A stretch of DNA of 64,000 bases from Shewanella baltica (GTDB lineage Bacteria; Pseudomonadota; Gammaproteobacteria; Enterobacterales; Shewanellaceae). This document shows positions 27,365 through 37,394 of this stretch, piece by piece. Where the stretch lies: contig NZ_UGYM01000002.1 in the NCBI RefSeq assembly GCF_900456975.1, positions 2,418,001 to 2,482,000 of the forward strand, read 5' to 3'. Made by a program: the position numbers and the translations under genes. A model generated the notes under the pieces. It searched no databases. It had not been told where the DNA came from and saw only the letters and a program-made list of their open reading frames with translations. Position 1 is the first letter of the stretch. The number at the start of each line of letters is the position of its first letter.

Positions 27365-29968
27365 ATGACAGTGACCAATGCACAAGAACTGGATCTCATG
27401 GTCGAGCGTGTAGCGAAAGCACAAGCCGAATATGCGACATTCAGCCAAGCGCAAGTCGATAACATTTTCCGCGCAGCGGCCCTTGCCGCTGCCGATGCGC
27501 GTATCTCGCTGGCGAAAATGGCCGCCGCAGAAACCCGCATGGGTGTCGTTGAAGACAAAGTGATCAAAAACCACTTTGCCTCTGAGTACATTTATAACAA
27601 ATATAAAGATGAAAAAACCTGCGGAATTTTATCTGAAGACGTCACCTTCGGCACTATCACCATTGCCGAACCTGTGGGTATCATTTGTGGCATAGTACCG
27701 ACCACGAACCCCACATCGACCGCGATATTTAAGGCCTTAATCAGCCTTAAAACCCGTAACGCAATTATCTTCTCGCCCCACCCAAGGGCCAAAGTTTCAA
27801 CCACAACCGCAGCAAAATTAGTGCTCGATGCTGCCATAGCTGCGGGTGCACCTAAAGACATTATTGGCTGGATTGATGAGCCCAGTGTCGCACTGTCGAA
27901 TCAATTGATGACTCACCCTAAGGTTAACTTGATCCTCGCAACTGGTGGCCCTGGCATGGTGAAAGCCGCCTACTCTTCCGGTAAACCCGCGATTGGCGTA
28001 GGTGCGGGTAACACGCCTATTGTTATCGATGAAACCGCCGACATCAAACGCGCAGTCAGTTCGATTCTCATGTCGAAAACCTTCGATAACGGCGTCGTTT
28101 GTGCGTCAGAACAAGCTGTGATTGTGGTTGACAGTATTTATGAGCAAGTAAAAGAGCGCTTTATCTCTCACGGCGGCTACATGCTATCGAAGGATGAAAC
28201 CGCGGCGATGCAGCACGTCATTTTAAAAAATGGCGGTTTGAATGCCGATATCGTTGGCCAAAGCGCCGCCAGTATCGCGCAAATGGCGGGCTTTGAAGTG
28301 CCGCACTGGACTAAGGTTCTGATTGGTGAAGTCACCGACATTTGCGACAGCGAAGCCTTCGCCCATGAAAAACTATCACCACTGCTTGGCATGTACCGCG
28401 CCATCGACTTTAACGATGCCATGGATAAAGCTGAAGCTTTAGTCGCACTTGGCGGCATTGGTCACACATCAGGGCTTTATACCGACCAAGATACCCAAAC
28501 CGAACGTGTGCATGCCTTTGGTTTTAGAATGAAAACGGCGCGTATCTTGATCAACACCCCAGCCTCACAGGGCGGCATTGGCGATCTGTACAACTTCAAA
28601 CTAGCGCCTTCGCTGACGTTAGGCTGTGGTTCTTGGGGTGGCAACTCGATTTCAGAAAACGTTGGCCCGAGCCATCTGATCAACAAAAAAACCGTCGCTA
28701 AGAGGGCCGAAAACATGTTGTGGCACAAGCTTCCTGCATCTATCTATTTCCGCCGCGGCAGTTTACCAATTGCACTAGAAGAACTGAGCGATAAAAAACG
28801 CGCGCTGATCATCACCGACAGATTTTTGTTTAACCACGGTTATTGCGACGAAACCATGCGGATTTTAAAGGCCCAAGGCCTTGAAACTGAAATCTTTTAC
28901 GATGTTGAAGCCGATCCCACTTTAGCAATAGTCCGTCAAGGCGCTAAGGTTGCCCAAAGCTTTAAACCCGATGTGATAATTGCGCTCGGCGGCGGCTCAC
29001 CAATGGATGCGGCCAAAATTATTTGGGTGATGTACGAGCATCCCGATGTGGATTTTGCCGATTTGGCGCTGCGCTTTATGGACATTCGTAAACGTATCTA
29101 CAAATTCCCTAAAATGGGCACCAAGGCCATGATGGTGGCAATTCCAACCACTTCAGGCACAGGCTCAGAAGTCACGCCTTTTGCGGTAGTGACAGACGAA
29201 ATTACCGGTAAAAAATACCCGATTGCCGATTATCAACTCACGCCCAACATGGCGATTGTTGATCCTAATCTAGTGATGGACATGCCTAAATCTCTGACCG
29301 CCTTTGGTGGCATAGATGCGGTGACCCATGCTCTTGAAGCCTATGTCAGCGTGATGGCAAACGAATATAGCGACGGCCAAGCACTGCAAGCCCTCGACTT
29401 ACTGTGCAAATATTTACCCGATGCGTACAACTTGGGCTCACAGTCACCTGTCGCCCGTGAAAAAGTCCACAATGGCGCCACCATCGCAGGTATCGCCTTT
29501 GCTAACGCTTTCCTCGGGATTTGCCACTCAATGGCGCACAAACTGGGCGCAGAGTTCCATCTCGCCCACGGTTTAGCCAATGCGCTGCTGATCAATAACG
29601 TAATACGCTTTAACGCAACGGATCTGCCCACTAAGCAAGCGGCCTTTAGCCAATACGACAGGCCAAAAGCCCTGTGCCGTTATGCTGCCATCGCAGATCA
29701 CTTGAAACTAGGCGGAAAAACGGATGAAGAAAAAGTCGAAAAATTGCTTGAGAAAATCACACACCTCAAGACGACGATTGGCATTCCTGCTTCTATCCAA
29801 GAAGCCGGCGTCAACGAAGCCGACTTCCTCGCCAAGTTAGATGAATTAGCCGAAGATGCGTTCGATGATCAATGTACCGGTGCCAATCCACGTTACCCCT
29901 TGATTAACGAGCTGAAACAACTGTTCCTCGATAGCTATTATGGCCGTGACTATAGCGATAACAACTAG
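27365..29968 (+). CDS. adhE: bifunctional acetaldehyde-CoA/alcohol dehydrogenase AdhE
   Basis: An 867-residue AdhE that converts acetyl-CoA to acetaldehyde and then ethanol with two NADH, re-oxidising NADH in fermentation. The N-terminal aldehyde dehydrogenase half (about 1-440) has catalytic Cys in FDNGVVCASEQAVIV. The C-terminal iron-dependent alcohol dehydrogenase half has IALGGGSPMDAAKIIW, IPTTSGTGSEVTPFAV and iron ligands in GICHSMAHKLGAEFHLAHGL. Length is normal (E. coli 891). AGGAG precedes the ATG. The leader hairpin suggests attenuation. A terminator follows at 30014-30040. Confidence 0.97.
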   Translation: MTVTNAQELDLMVERVAKAQAEYATFSQAQVDNIFRAAALAAADARISLAKMAAAETRMGVVEDKVIKNHFASEYIYNKYKDEKTCGILSEDVTFGTITIAEPVGIICGIVPTTNPTSTAIFKALISLKTRNAIIFSPHPRAKVSTTTAAKLVLDAAIAAGAPKDIIGWIDEPSVALSNQLMTHPKVNLILATGGPGMVKAAYSSGKPAIGVGAGNTPIVIDETADIKRAVSSILMSKTFDNGVVCASEQAVIVVDSIYEQVKERFISHGGYMLSKDETAAMQHVILKNGGLNADIVGQSAASIAQMAGFEVPHWTKVLIGEVTDICDSEAFAHEKLSPLLGMYRAIDFNDAMDKAEALVALGGIGHTSGLYTDQDTQTERVHAFGFRMKTARILINTPASQGGIGDLYNFKLAPSLTLGCGSWGGNSISENVGPSHLINKKTVAKRAENMLWHKLPASIYFRRGSLPIALEELSDKKRALIITDRFLFNHGYCDETMRILKAQGLETEIFYDVEADPTLAIVRQGAKVAQSFKPDVIIALGGGSPMDAAKIIWVMYEHPDVDFADLALRFMDIRKRIYKFPKMGTKAMMVAIPTTSGTGSEVTPFAVVTDEITGKKYPIADYQLTPNMAIVDPNLVMDMPKSLTAFGGIDAVTHALEAYVSVMANEYSDGQALQALDLLCKYLPDAYNLGSQSPVAREKVHNGATIAGIAFANAFLGICHSMAHKLGAEFHLAHGLANALLINNVIRFNATDLPTKQAAFSQYDRPKALCRYAAIADHLKLGGKTDEEKVEKLLEKITHLKTTIGIPASIQEAGVNEADFLAKLDELAEDAFDDQCTGANPRYPLINELKQLFLDSYYGRDYSDNN

Positions 29969-30013
29969 GCAATCGCCTAACGATGCTAAGCGCGTGCGAA
30001 GCGCGACATAAAT

Positions 30014-30040
30014 GAAAAAGCCCTCGAATGAGGGCTTTTT
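30014..30040 (+). terminator. intrinsic terminator of adhE
   Basis: AAAAAGCCCTC pairs with GAGGGCTTTTT around a GAAT loop, ending in a T-run, 46 bp after the adhE stop. Confidence 0.9.
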
Positions 30041-30196
30041 ACTGCGTGATGTTCAGTGAATGATCTAATTAAGGAATCGATGCATTAATCGATCGCACGT
30101 AAAATCACTTCACTAGCCGCTAACTCAACTGGGCATCACTCAACTTACGATCACTAAGCTAATCACCACTTAGCAGAGCATTACAACAAACTACGA

Positions 30197-31141
30197 CTAA
30201 CGCTGCGCCAGTACATAATCGATGGCGCTGGTGATGGCCGCAACCTGCGCCAGATTACATTCGGCAGGCGTAGCCGTTGGGCTATCTGGGTACACTTCTG
30301 TCGTTGTGTTATAGATACAACCCGTGACACCGCTGCAAAGCCCTAATGACTTAAGCGGATAGTTAATCACTCCGTGTTGCACCACTGTCGAGCCAATGAT
30401 CTCGCCTTTCTCGTCGGCAGGGGCAATATGGGTCACTTTGCTCACGCCATCGATAATGGCTTTTTGGAAAGCATCCATTGAATGTTCGGTATCGCCCACA
30501 GCATAAAAACCATCAGGGATAGTGCCTTTGTCATATTCAATGCCATCACGGGCGCACAGCGCTGGACGAAACTCTAACTCATCTGAATCTGTGGTTTCAT
30601 GCAAATCCACATGCAGATCAAAACCTTGCTCAACTGAAGTAACGGAAGCAACTAAAGCCATCAAGGCCGCCGATTCTTCTGCAGGGCTGTTGGCATAGAA
30701 TGAACGGTTTGGATCGATAGCCTTTGGATTCCAGCGATTAATCGTCTCGTAACCCCAAGGACTCACGCATACGGCAACTACTAAGTTCACCTGTTGCACG
30801 TAATTCGCCACTTCGTTAGTTAAAAAGGCCAATGCGCCATGCACACCGCTGGTCTCGTAGCCATGCACGCCGCCAGTCACCAGCACGGTTGGCTTTTGTG
30901 GATCAAACTGCTGGCTCTTCACCGCAAATAATGGATAACGATCGGCATTAATCGATAAGGCGCCATATTGCACAATGCCAAGCCCAAGCAAAGATAGCTT
31001 TGCTTCCATTGCCTTGAGTGGCGTCACGACATCGTCTTGATATGAACGCTTGATTTGGGTGCTCGTCAGCCATGCGGCTTTTTCAGACTCGCCCCATTTT
31101 TCACCCGCGGTGCCGATGGGATAAAAGGTTAAATTTGCCAT
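30197..31141 (-). CDS. M14-family zinc carboxypeptidase-like protein
   Basis: A 314-residue M14 metallopeptidase without a signal peptide, so probably cytoplasmic. Zinc ligands fit VTGGVHGYETSGVHG (H-x-x-E) and the later His in FDLHVDLHETTDSD; the catalytic Glu is probably in TTTEVYPDSPT near the C-terminus. Arg/Asn substrate-binding residues are in NRWNPKAIDPNRSFYAN. The start follows AGAGGA. The natural substrate is unknown. The gene is followed by a long gap to adhE (convergent), and the GNAT gene lies 70 bp upstream on the same strand; co-transcription is possible. Confidence 0.85.
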   Translation of the reverse strand: MANLTFYPIGTAGEKWGESEKAAWLTSTQIKRSYQDDVVTPLKAMEAKLSLLGLGIVQYGALSINADRYPLFAVKSQQFDPQKPTVLVTGGVHGYETSGVHGALAFLTNEVANYVQQVNLVVAVCVSPWGYETINRWNPKAIDPNRSFYANSPAEESAALMALVASVTSVEQGFDLHVDLHETTDSDELEFRPALCARDGIEYDKGTIPDGFYAVGDTEHSMDAFQKAIIDGVSKVTHIAPADEKGEIIGSTVVQHGVINYPLKSLGLCSGVTGCIYNTTTEVYPDSPTATPAECNLAQVAAITSAIDYVLAQR

Positions 31142-31211
31142 AATTCCTCTATTTTTTGTTCTATTAGCTCAATTGAGAGTACTAGTGTTTGGATGAATGA
31201 GTGCTGCCAGC

Positions 31212-31670
31212 CTAAAGCGTCAACTGCATGGGAATATCGCGGATCCCGCCCCGCTCTCGCTCTGCTCCTAATGGCTCAAAGCCAAAACCTAAGTACACAG
31301 CTTGTGCATTCAATGCCGAGTTCACGGTAAATACGCCCGGATTGCCTTGGGCTAAACATTGAGTTTTTGCATGTTCCCATAACATTCGCGCTACGCCTTG
31401 TCCCTGCGCATGGGAGGCAACAAAAAGATGATATAAGTGACTATTCGCCTTCATCCCCACTACACCTGCAAGTTGGCCCGAGTCCGTTATGGCGACATGA
31501 TACTGATAACCCATAGCAAAGTAGCTACCAATCGCTTCAATCGACATGGCATTAACTAAAATTGTAGCGCCCTCTGCAGTGCAAGTTGGGGCAATAAAGT
31601 CTTGGGTTAACTGAGTGAGCAATTCGCTTATTTCAGGGATATCAGCTAAGGTTGCGGCTCGAATATTCAT
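31212..31670 (-). CDS. GNAT-family N-acetyltransferase
   Basis: A 152-residue GNAT acetyltransferase. The acetyl-CoA-binding motif A is LYHLFVASHAQGQGVARMLW (about 89-108), with the Q/R-x-x-G-x-A pyrophosphate loop. The typical late segment is NSALNAQAVYLGFGFEPLG. The acceptor substrate cannot be told. The start follows AAGGAGTTAAG. It lies upstream of the M14 gene on the same strand and downstream of the S9 peptidase terminator. Confidence 0.88.
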   Translation of the reverse strand: MNIRAATLADIPEISELLTQLTQDFIAPTCTAEGATILVNAMSIEAIGSYFAMGYQYHVAITDSGQLAGVVGMKANSHLYHLFVASHAQGQGVARMLWEHAKTQCLAQGNPGVFTVNSALNAQAVYLGFGFEPLGAERERGGIRDIPMQLTL

Positions 31671-31712
31671 CTTAACTCCTTGATTAAAAATAAATCCATT
31701 ACATGACGCAAT

Positions 31713-31741
31713 AAAAAGCCAGAACAGAGTCCTGGCTTTTT
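31713..31741 (-). terminator. intrinsic terminator of the S9 peptidase gene
   Basis: AAAAAGCCAG (31713-31722) pairs with CTGGCTTTTT (31732-31741). On the minus strand the stem is followed by TTTTTAT. It lies between the S9 peptidase stop and the GNAT start. Confidence 0.75.
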
Positions 31742-31912
31742 AAGACGCTTGAACAAAAGACGCTTCGCGTAAAACACTTTAATAGTTAATCACATCAAAC
31801 GACTCGCCGATGATAACCCTATCAGGGCGAGCCTTACGTCTTTCATTACACTGTCATTCACTGTTTGTTATTAAACAGTCTGTCATTCAACAGTCTGTTA
31901 TTGTGCTGGCAG

Positions 31913-33964
31913 TTACTGCTTAGTCCAGCGGTCCATCCAACGGAATACATTGGCGTACCATTGCTCTAGGTTTTCAGGTTTTAAGATCCAGTGGTTTTCA
32001 TCTGGGAAAATCAACAACTCAGATGGAATCCCTTTACGCTGCATAAAGCTAAATGCAGCTAAACCTTGATCATAAGGAACCCGGAAGTCTTTCTCGCCGT
32101 GGATCACCAACATGGGCGTTTTCCAGTTTTCAACATAATTCACTGGGTTAAACTTCTCATATAAGGCTTTGTTATCTGAGTAAGTACCGCCAAATTCATA
32201 CTCAGGGAACCATAATTCTTCGGTCACATGGTACATAGAACGCATATCGAACAGACCTGCGTGATCAACAAGACACTTGAAACCATCGTTCCAGTTACCT
32301 TGGATCCAGTTCATCATGTAGCCGCCGTAAGAACCACCGAGTGCACAGGCGTTTTGCGGATCGAGCCATTTTTGTTGTTGGCTCACTGCCGCTAGGCCTT
32401 TTTGCAGATCTTCTAATGGCTTACCGCCCCAATCTTGGCTGATAGAATCCGTAAAGGCTTGGCCGTAACCGGTAGAGCCGTGGAAATCCACCATAACAAC
32501 GCCATAACCGGCCCCCGCCCATAACTGCGCGTTCCAACGACCGCTGAAGGCATTACCAAATGAACCCTGCGGTCCACCATGCACTAAGTAGGCAATCGGG
32601 TATTTTTTACCTTCTTGGAAATTAGCCGGTTTGATCCAGTAACCGTAGACGTCTTCGTTATTCCAACCCTTGAAGCTGAACTGTTCAAACTTACCGAACT
32701 TGATCTCGGCTAGCTTGTCTTTATTCACTTCGGTCAGACGCTTAAGGCCTTGACCATCAGTGGTGATGCTGTAGAGATCGCCCGGTTCAACTAAGGTTTT
32801 GCTGTCGAAAATCAGTTCATCGTTAGTGACCGCAATTAAGCTGTTCGTGCCATCGCTGTAGATAGAACGCACATCGCCAAATTGGGTATTCACTTGGAAA
32901 ATAGACACTTGGCCTATGTCTTGCGCCGTGACATACAAGGTACGATTGTCAGGGGCAAACATCAGTGAACTTGGGCTACGATCCCACAATGGCGCCACTT
33001 CTTTAGTTTGGCCTGTGGTGGTATCACGCAGCATGATGCCGTAACGATCCGCTTCAAAACCCGGTTTCTTCATCGCTAAATAGGCCATGTAACGGCCATC
33101 GCTCGAAAACGTTGGCTGTGCATCCCATGCGAGATTGTCTTTAGTTAAGTTAGTTGCGCCGCCGCCCGTGACTGGCACTTGCCACAAATCATAGTTAGTG
33201 GTCCAAGCTTGATCTTTGCTCGGCGCTTTAGCGCTATAAACCACAAACTTACCGTCTGGGGTGAAAGTCACTTCTTCCATACCCGAGAATGGTTTTGGCG
33301 GTGTTTCAGTGTCTAACCCTTGGGTGACATCAACCACTTTAGTCAGTTTCTCACCGTTGACTGCGCCAACAAATAAGTGGCTACGGGCATGATCTTCCCA
33401 CGTATCCCAATGGCGAACCATTAACTGCTTGTATTCGCGCCCCGTCGATTTACGCTCAGATTCAGCGGTAAATTTATCCTTTGAGCAGGCTAAATCCTTA
33501 CACTCTGGGAATACGCGCATGCTGAGTACAACTTGCTTACCGTCGTTTGATAGTTTGTAACCATCAATATCCAAAGGTAAATCAGAAACTTGAACCGCTT
33601 CACCGCCCGTTAATGACAGTTGGAATAGCTGGCTTGAACCGCTACGACTGGCAAGGAAATAAATCGACTTGTCGTCAGTGGCGAAACTCACATCATGCTC
33701 AGTGCCCGCAGCAGAGGTCAGTTGTAACGGTTTCGCTTTAGTGTCAGTCAGATCCAATAGATACAGATCAGAACTGCCCTCTCCCTTATCGTTTACCGTT
33801 TTAAGACCATAAACTAATTTAGTGCCATCGTGGGACACAGTCGCAGAATGCATCTTATTGAGTTTAATGAGTTGTTGCACAGTAAAAGGCGTTGGATCGG
33901 CCGCTTGGGCTGATAACGCCAACCCTGCGGCGCCGAGCGCCAATAGGAGAGGAGCTATTTTCAT
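31913..33964 (-). CDS. secreted S9-family (prolyl oligopeptidase-type) peptidase
   Basis: A 683-residue exported serine peptidase. I start it at ATG 33964 because it gives a clean signal peptide (MKIAPLLLALGAAGLALSAQ, cleaved after AQA); the frame extends upstream to 34036. A beta-propeller with Asp-box/WD40-like TolB repeats (about 30-420) is followed by the alpha/beta-hydrolase domain: ALGGSYGGYMMNWIQG holds the Ser nucleophile, VIHGEKDFRVPYDQGL the Asp and IFPDENHWILKPENL the His. It probably degrades short, often proline-containing peptides in the periplasm. It has its own terminator at 31713-31741. Confidence 0.92.
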   Translation of the reverse strand: MKIAPLLLALGAAGLALSAQAADPTPFTVQQLIKLNKMHSATVSHDGTKLVYGLKTVNDKGEGSSDLYLLDLTDTKAKPLQLTSAAGTEHDVSFATDDKSIYFLASRSGSSQLFQLSLTGGEAVQVSDLPLDIDGYKLSNDGKQVVLSMRVFPECKDLACSKDKFTAESERKSTGREYKQLMVRHWDTWEDHARSHLFVGAVNGEKLTKVVDVTQGLDTETPPKPFSGMEEVTFTPDGKFVVYSAKAPSKDQAWTTNYDLWQVPVTGGGATNLTKDNLAWDAQPTFSSDGRYMAYLAMKKPGFEADRYGIMLRDTTTGQTKEVAPLWDRSPSSLMFAPDNRTLYVTAQDIGQVSIFQVNTQFGDVRSIYSDGTNSLIAVTNDELIFDSKTLVEPGDLYSITTDGQGLKRLTEVNKDKLAEIKFGKFEQFSFKGWNNEDVYGYWIKPANFQEGKKYPIAYLVHGGPQGSFGNAFSGRWNAQLWAGAGYGVVMVDFHGSTGYGQAFTDSISQDWGGKPLEDLQKGLAAVSQQQKWLDPQNACALGGSYGGYMMNWIQGNWNDGFKCLVDHAGLFDMRSMYHVTEELWFPEYEFGGTYSDNKALYEKFNPVNYVENWKTPMLVIHGEKDFRVPYDQGLAAFSFMQRKGIPSELLIFPDENHWILKPENLEQWYANVFRWMDRWTKQ

Positions 33965-34096
33965 TGTTATGTCCGTCTTTTTGTTGAACAGGTTCGAGGC
34001 TTGCAAATATTCAATAATCATCATTGCTGCAAACACGAATGTTAAAAACGATCTGAGATCGTATCTTTTGAAGATAAGCTTGCCACACTATCGAAA

Positions 34097-34143
34097 CAAA
34101 AACGCTCAGGCAAGCCAAATGGCGAACCTGAGCGTATTTTTTT
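34097..34143. terminator. bidirectional intrinsic terminator after fumarase
   Basis: The stem ACGCTCAGG (34102-34110) with CCTGAGCGT (34127-34135) has A- and T-rich flanks on both sides. It lies downstream of the fumarase gene and upstream of the S9 peptidase gene, both on the minus strand, so it mainly ends fumarase transcripts. Confidence 0.8.
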
Positions 34144-34286
34144 GTGACAAAATGTCAGTGGCGCAATGATTTGTGTAAGGAACTGATATCAGATTACCGA
34201 AGCAACCGATATCAGAGCGCAAATTTAAACGGCTTTGCTTAAAAGCCATCAAGTTCAATCCGCTAACGCCTTCGCTTCACTCCCAC

Positions 34287-35831
34287 TTAGGCTTTCGCGT
34301 TGGCGATATTCACTTTCCAAATTGCTGGGCCAGTTTCATGGGCGTTCACGCCATTTGAATCCACAGCCACAGTCACTGGCATATCTTGCACGTCAAACTC
34401 GTAAATCGCTTCCATGCCTAAATCGGCAAAGGCCACGACGCGAGAATGTTTAATCGCTTTTGACACTAAATACGCAGCGCCGCCAACGGCCATCAGATAT
34501 ACCGCTTTGTGTTTTTTGATTGATTCAACTGTCGCAGGGCCGCGCTCAGCTTTACCTATCATGCCCATCAAGCCTGTTTTTTCTAACATTAGGTCAGTGA
34601 ATTTATCCATACGAGTTGCTGTGGTTGGGCCCGCAGGACCGACAACTTCAGCACCGACTGGATCAACTGGGCCAACGTAGTAAATAAACTTACCCGTAAA
34701 GTCCACGCCTTCTGGCAGACCTTCACCACTTTCGATTAGGCTTTGAATGCGCTTATGGGCCGCATCACGACCTGTGAGCATTTTACCGCTCAGCAGAATA
34801 GTTTCACCGCTCTGCCACTGCTCGATATCCGCTTGAGTCACAGTATCTAAGTTAACACGGCGCACATCATCACCCACTTCACGGGTGATTTCTGGCCAAT
34901 CTGACAATGATGGTGGCGTCAATTCAGCTGGACCTGAGCCATCTAAATGGAAATGTACGTGGCGAGTCGCTGCACAGTTAGGGATCATCACCACAGGCTT
35001 TGAAGCCGCGTGGGTGGGCGCCGATTTGATTTTAACGTCTAACACTGTGGTTAAACCGCCAAGACCTTGGGCACCTATGCCTAAGTTGTTCGCGCGCTCA
35101 AAAATGTCTAAACGCAGCTTTTCTTCGGTTGTTTGCGCGCCACGGGCCATCAACTCATGGATATCCACACTTTCCATCAGCGCTTCTTTGGCTAATACGG
35201 CGGCTTTTTCTGCCGTGCCGCCAATACCTATACCTAGCATACCCGGCGGACACCAGCCCGCGCCCATGGTCGGTAACGTTTTTTCTACCCAAGCGGCGAT
35301 ATCATCAGATGGGTTTAACATCACCATCTTAGCTTTGTTTTCACTGCCGCCGCCTTTAGCCGCAATCGCCACTTCGATATGGTTGCCTGGCACCATGTCG
35401 ATATGCACCACAGATGGGGTGTTATCTTTGGTATTTTTACGGCTGCCCGCAGGATCTGACACGATTGATGCACGCAGAGGGTTATCAGGATTGGTATAGG
35501 CACGACGAACACCTTCGTCGACCATTTCCTGAATTGTCATATCGGTTTTGTCCCATTGGACACCCATACCCACTTTAACGAAGGTGGTGACAATCCCAGT
35601 GTCTTGACACAGAGGACGCTTGCCTTCGGCCGACATACGCGAGTTAATTAATATCTGGGCAATGGCATCCTTCGCCGCAGCACTTTGTTCACGCTCATAA
35701 GCTTGGCTCATGGCATCCACAAAATCCTTCGGGTGGTAATAAGAGATGTATTGCAAAGCATCCGCCACACTTTCAATAAAGTCGGCTTGCTTAATCACAG
35801 AATTGACAGACATTTCATGGTTAGATGACAT
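34287..35831 (-). CDS. fumA: class I fumarate hydratase (iron-sulfur)
   Basis: A two-domain class I fumarase of 514 residues from ATG 35831; ATG 35813 is an alternative start. It interconverts fumarate and malate with an oxygen-labile [4Fe-4S] cluster. Likely cluster Cys lie in RPLCQDTGIVTTF, GAGWCPPGMLGIGIGGT and VMIPNCAATRHVHFHL. The C-terminal beta domain starts around GKMLTGRDAAHKRIQ and holds GPTTATRMDKFTDLML. Length is slightly short of E. coli FumA/FumB (548). It is divergent from pabB. Iron-dependent fumarase fits anaerobic or iron-replete growth. Which of fumA or fumB it should be called is arbitrary here. Confidence 0.93.
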   Translation of the reverse strand: MSSNHEMSVNSVIKQADFIESVADALQYISYYHPKDFVDAMSQAYEREQSAAAKDAIAQILINSRMSAEGKRPLCQDTGIVTTFVKVGMGVQWDKTDMTIQEMVDEGVRRAYTNPDNPLRASIVSDPAGSRKNTKDNTPSVVHIDMVPGNHIEVAIAAKGGGSENKAKMVMLNPSDDIAAWVEKTLPTMGAGWCPPGMLGIGIGGTAEKAAVLAKEALMESVDIHELMARGAQTTEEKLRLDIFERANNLGIGAQGLGGLTTVLDVKIKSAPTHAASKPVVMIPNCAATRHVHFHLDGSGPAELTPPSLSDWPEITREVGDDVRRVNLDTVTQADIEQWQSGETILLSGKMLTGRDAAHKRIQSLIESGEGLPEGVDFTGKFIYYVGPVDPVGAEVVGPAGPTTATRMDKFTDLMLEKTGLMGMIGKAERGPATVESIKKHKAVYLMAVGGAAYLVSKAIKHSRVVAFADLGMEAIYEFDVQDMPVTVAVDSNGVNAHETGPAIWKVNIANAKA

Positions 35832-35950
35832 AGTAGGAGCGCTCCAGCAGCCTTTGCGGCCTAACTTATTTTTGTTTAATTCTTTCTGGGCCAATATGAT
35901 ACTCTTTCCCATCTTTTTGGGCTACATCACATTTTGAATAGGGTTAATCG

Positions 35951-37363
35951 ATGGCAATTAGGGCGTCAAAACAGCTTGCATCACGCCAACTTGACTGGAC
36001 ATTAAGCACCGCAGCACTGTTCGAACACTTTGCCAATGACCCGTGGGCAATCCTGTTAGATTCGGCGAACGCGCCGCATCAGGATGCCAGATTCGACATC
36101 ATTTGCGCCAATCCCATCGCAACATTAGTGACTCAGGGCGAGCGTAGCGATATAAAGCTCATCGATACGAACTTGAGCTTACCCGAGGCGATGGACCCAA
36201 ACCGTGATCCCTTCGACCTGCTCAACACTTTATTAAATCATTGGTATTCAAAATCTTTTGATTGCAATCTGCCCTTCAGTGGCGGCGCAATGGGCAGCTT
36301 TAGTTACGACTTAGGCCGTCGCATCGAATCCCTGCCGACAAGCGCTCAGCAAGATATTCAACTGCCGGAGATGAACATCGGCTTTTACGACTGGGCGTTA
36401 GTTTATGATTACCAAGCCCAGTGTTGGCATTTATTGCACTATTTAGGCGAAGCAGCACTCGACATTGAAGTGAATAAAATTCAAGCGAAAATGGCGCACA
36501 AGCCAAATACCGCCGAATTCATGCTCACAAGCCCATGGGCAGCACAAATCGATAAAGCCCAATACACGGCCAAATTTGAGGCGGTACAAGCCTATTTGCA
36601 CAGCGGCGATTGCTATCAAATAAATTTAACCAAAAGATTTGAAGCTGGCTATCAAGGCGATGAATGGTCGGCCTATTGCCAACTACGTAATGCCAATAAA
36701 GCGCCCTTCTCGGCCTTTATGCGTCTGCCACATAACGCAATTTTATCAATTTCACCCGAGCGCTTTATTCAACTTCGCGGTGATGATATTCAGACTAAAC
36801 CCATCAAAGGCACGCTGCCGCGCCACGCGGATCCCGTGCTCGACGCCAAAGCCGCGAGCACCCTTGCCAGCTCGCCAAAGGATCGCGCCGAAAACGTCAT
36901 GATTGTCGATTTGCTGCGTAATGATATCGGCAAAGTAGCGGCGGCAGGCTCGGTACGTGTACCTCATCTGTTTGAGATTGAAAGCTTTCCTGCGGTGCAT
37001 CACCTTGTCAGTACAGTGACGGCTAAGCTTGATGCTAAGTACAGCGCCAGCGATTTGCTGCGCGCGGCGTTCCCCGGCGGCTCAATTACCGGCGCACCAA
37101 AAATTCGCGCCATGGAAATTATTGAAGAGCTCGAACCTTCACGGCGCAGTCTGTACTGTGGCTCTATGGGTTATATCAGCCAAGATGGCCAAATGGATAC
37201 CAGTATCACCATTCGCACTATTGTGGCTGAGCAGGGCAAACTCTATTGCTGGGCGGGCGGCGGCATAGTGGCAGATTCAGAAGTGAATGCCGAGTACCAA
37301 GAAACCTTTGATAAGATCAGCCGGATTTTGCCTTTACTTGGCGCAGAGCCGCAAAAGCCGTAA
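35951..37363 (+). CDS. pabB: aminodeoxychorismate synthase component I
   Basis: A 470-residue PabB that turns chorismate and ammonia into 4-amino-4-deoxychorismate for folate synthesis, with a separate glutaminase PabA. The N-terminal Trp-pocket domain is followed by the chorismate-binding domain: YQINLTKRFEAGYQG, the PIKGTLPR loop with catalytic Lys, IVDLLRNDIGKVAAAGSV, FPGGSITGAPKIRAMEIIEE and AGGGIVADSEVNAEYQET. PIKGT distinguishes PabB from TrpE-like enzymes. No PabA fusion. The nudL-type gene follows after 31 bp, as in E. coli. Confidence 0.95.
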   Translation: MAIRASKQLASRQLDWTLSTAALFEHFANDPWAILLDSANAPHQDARFDIICANPIATLVTQGERSDIKLIDTNLSLPEAMDPNRDPFDLLNTLLNHWYSKSFDCNLPFSGGAMGSFSYDLGRRIESLPTSAQQDIQLPEMNIGFYDWALVYDYQAQCWHLLHYLGEAALDIEVNKIQAKMAHKPNTAEFMLTSPWAAQIDKAQYTAKFEAVQAYLHSGDCYQINLTKRFEAGYQGDEWSAYCQLRNANKAPFSAFMRLPHNAILSISPERFIQLRGDDIQTKPIKGTLPRHADPVLDAKAASTLASSPKDRAENVMIVDLLRNDIGKVAAAGSVRVPHLFEIESFPAVHHLVSTVTAKLDAKYSASDLLRAAFPGGSITGAPKIRAMEIIEELEPSRRSLYCGSMGYISQDGQMDTSITIRTIVAEQGKLYCWAGGGIVADSEVNAEYQETFDKISRILPLLGAEPQKP

Positions 37364-37394
37364 GCTTTCATACTAAACAGTAACGAGAACGTCG

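Noticed and set aside
34885..35499. 204-codon plus-strand ORF inside the fumarase gene
   Set aside because: Antisense shadow; the minus-strand fumarase motifs are unmistakable.
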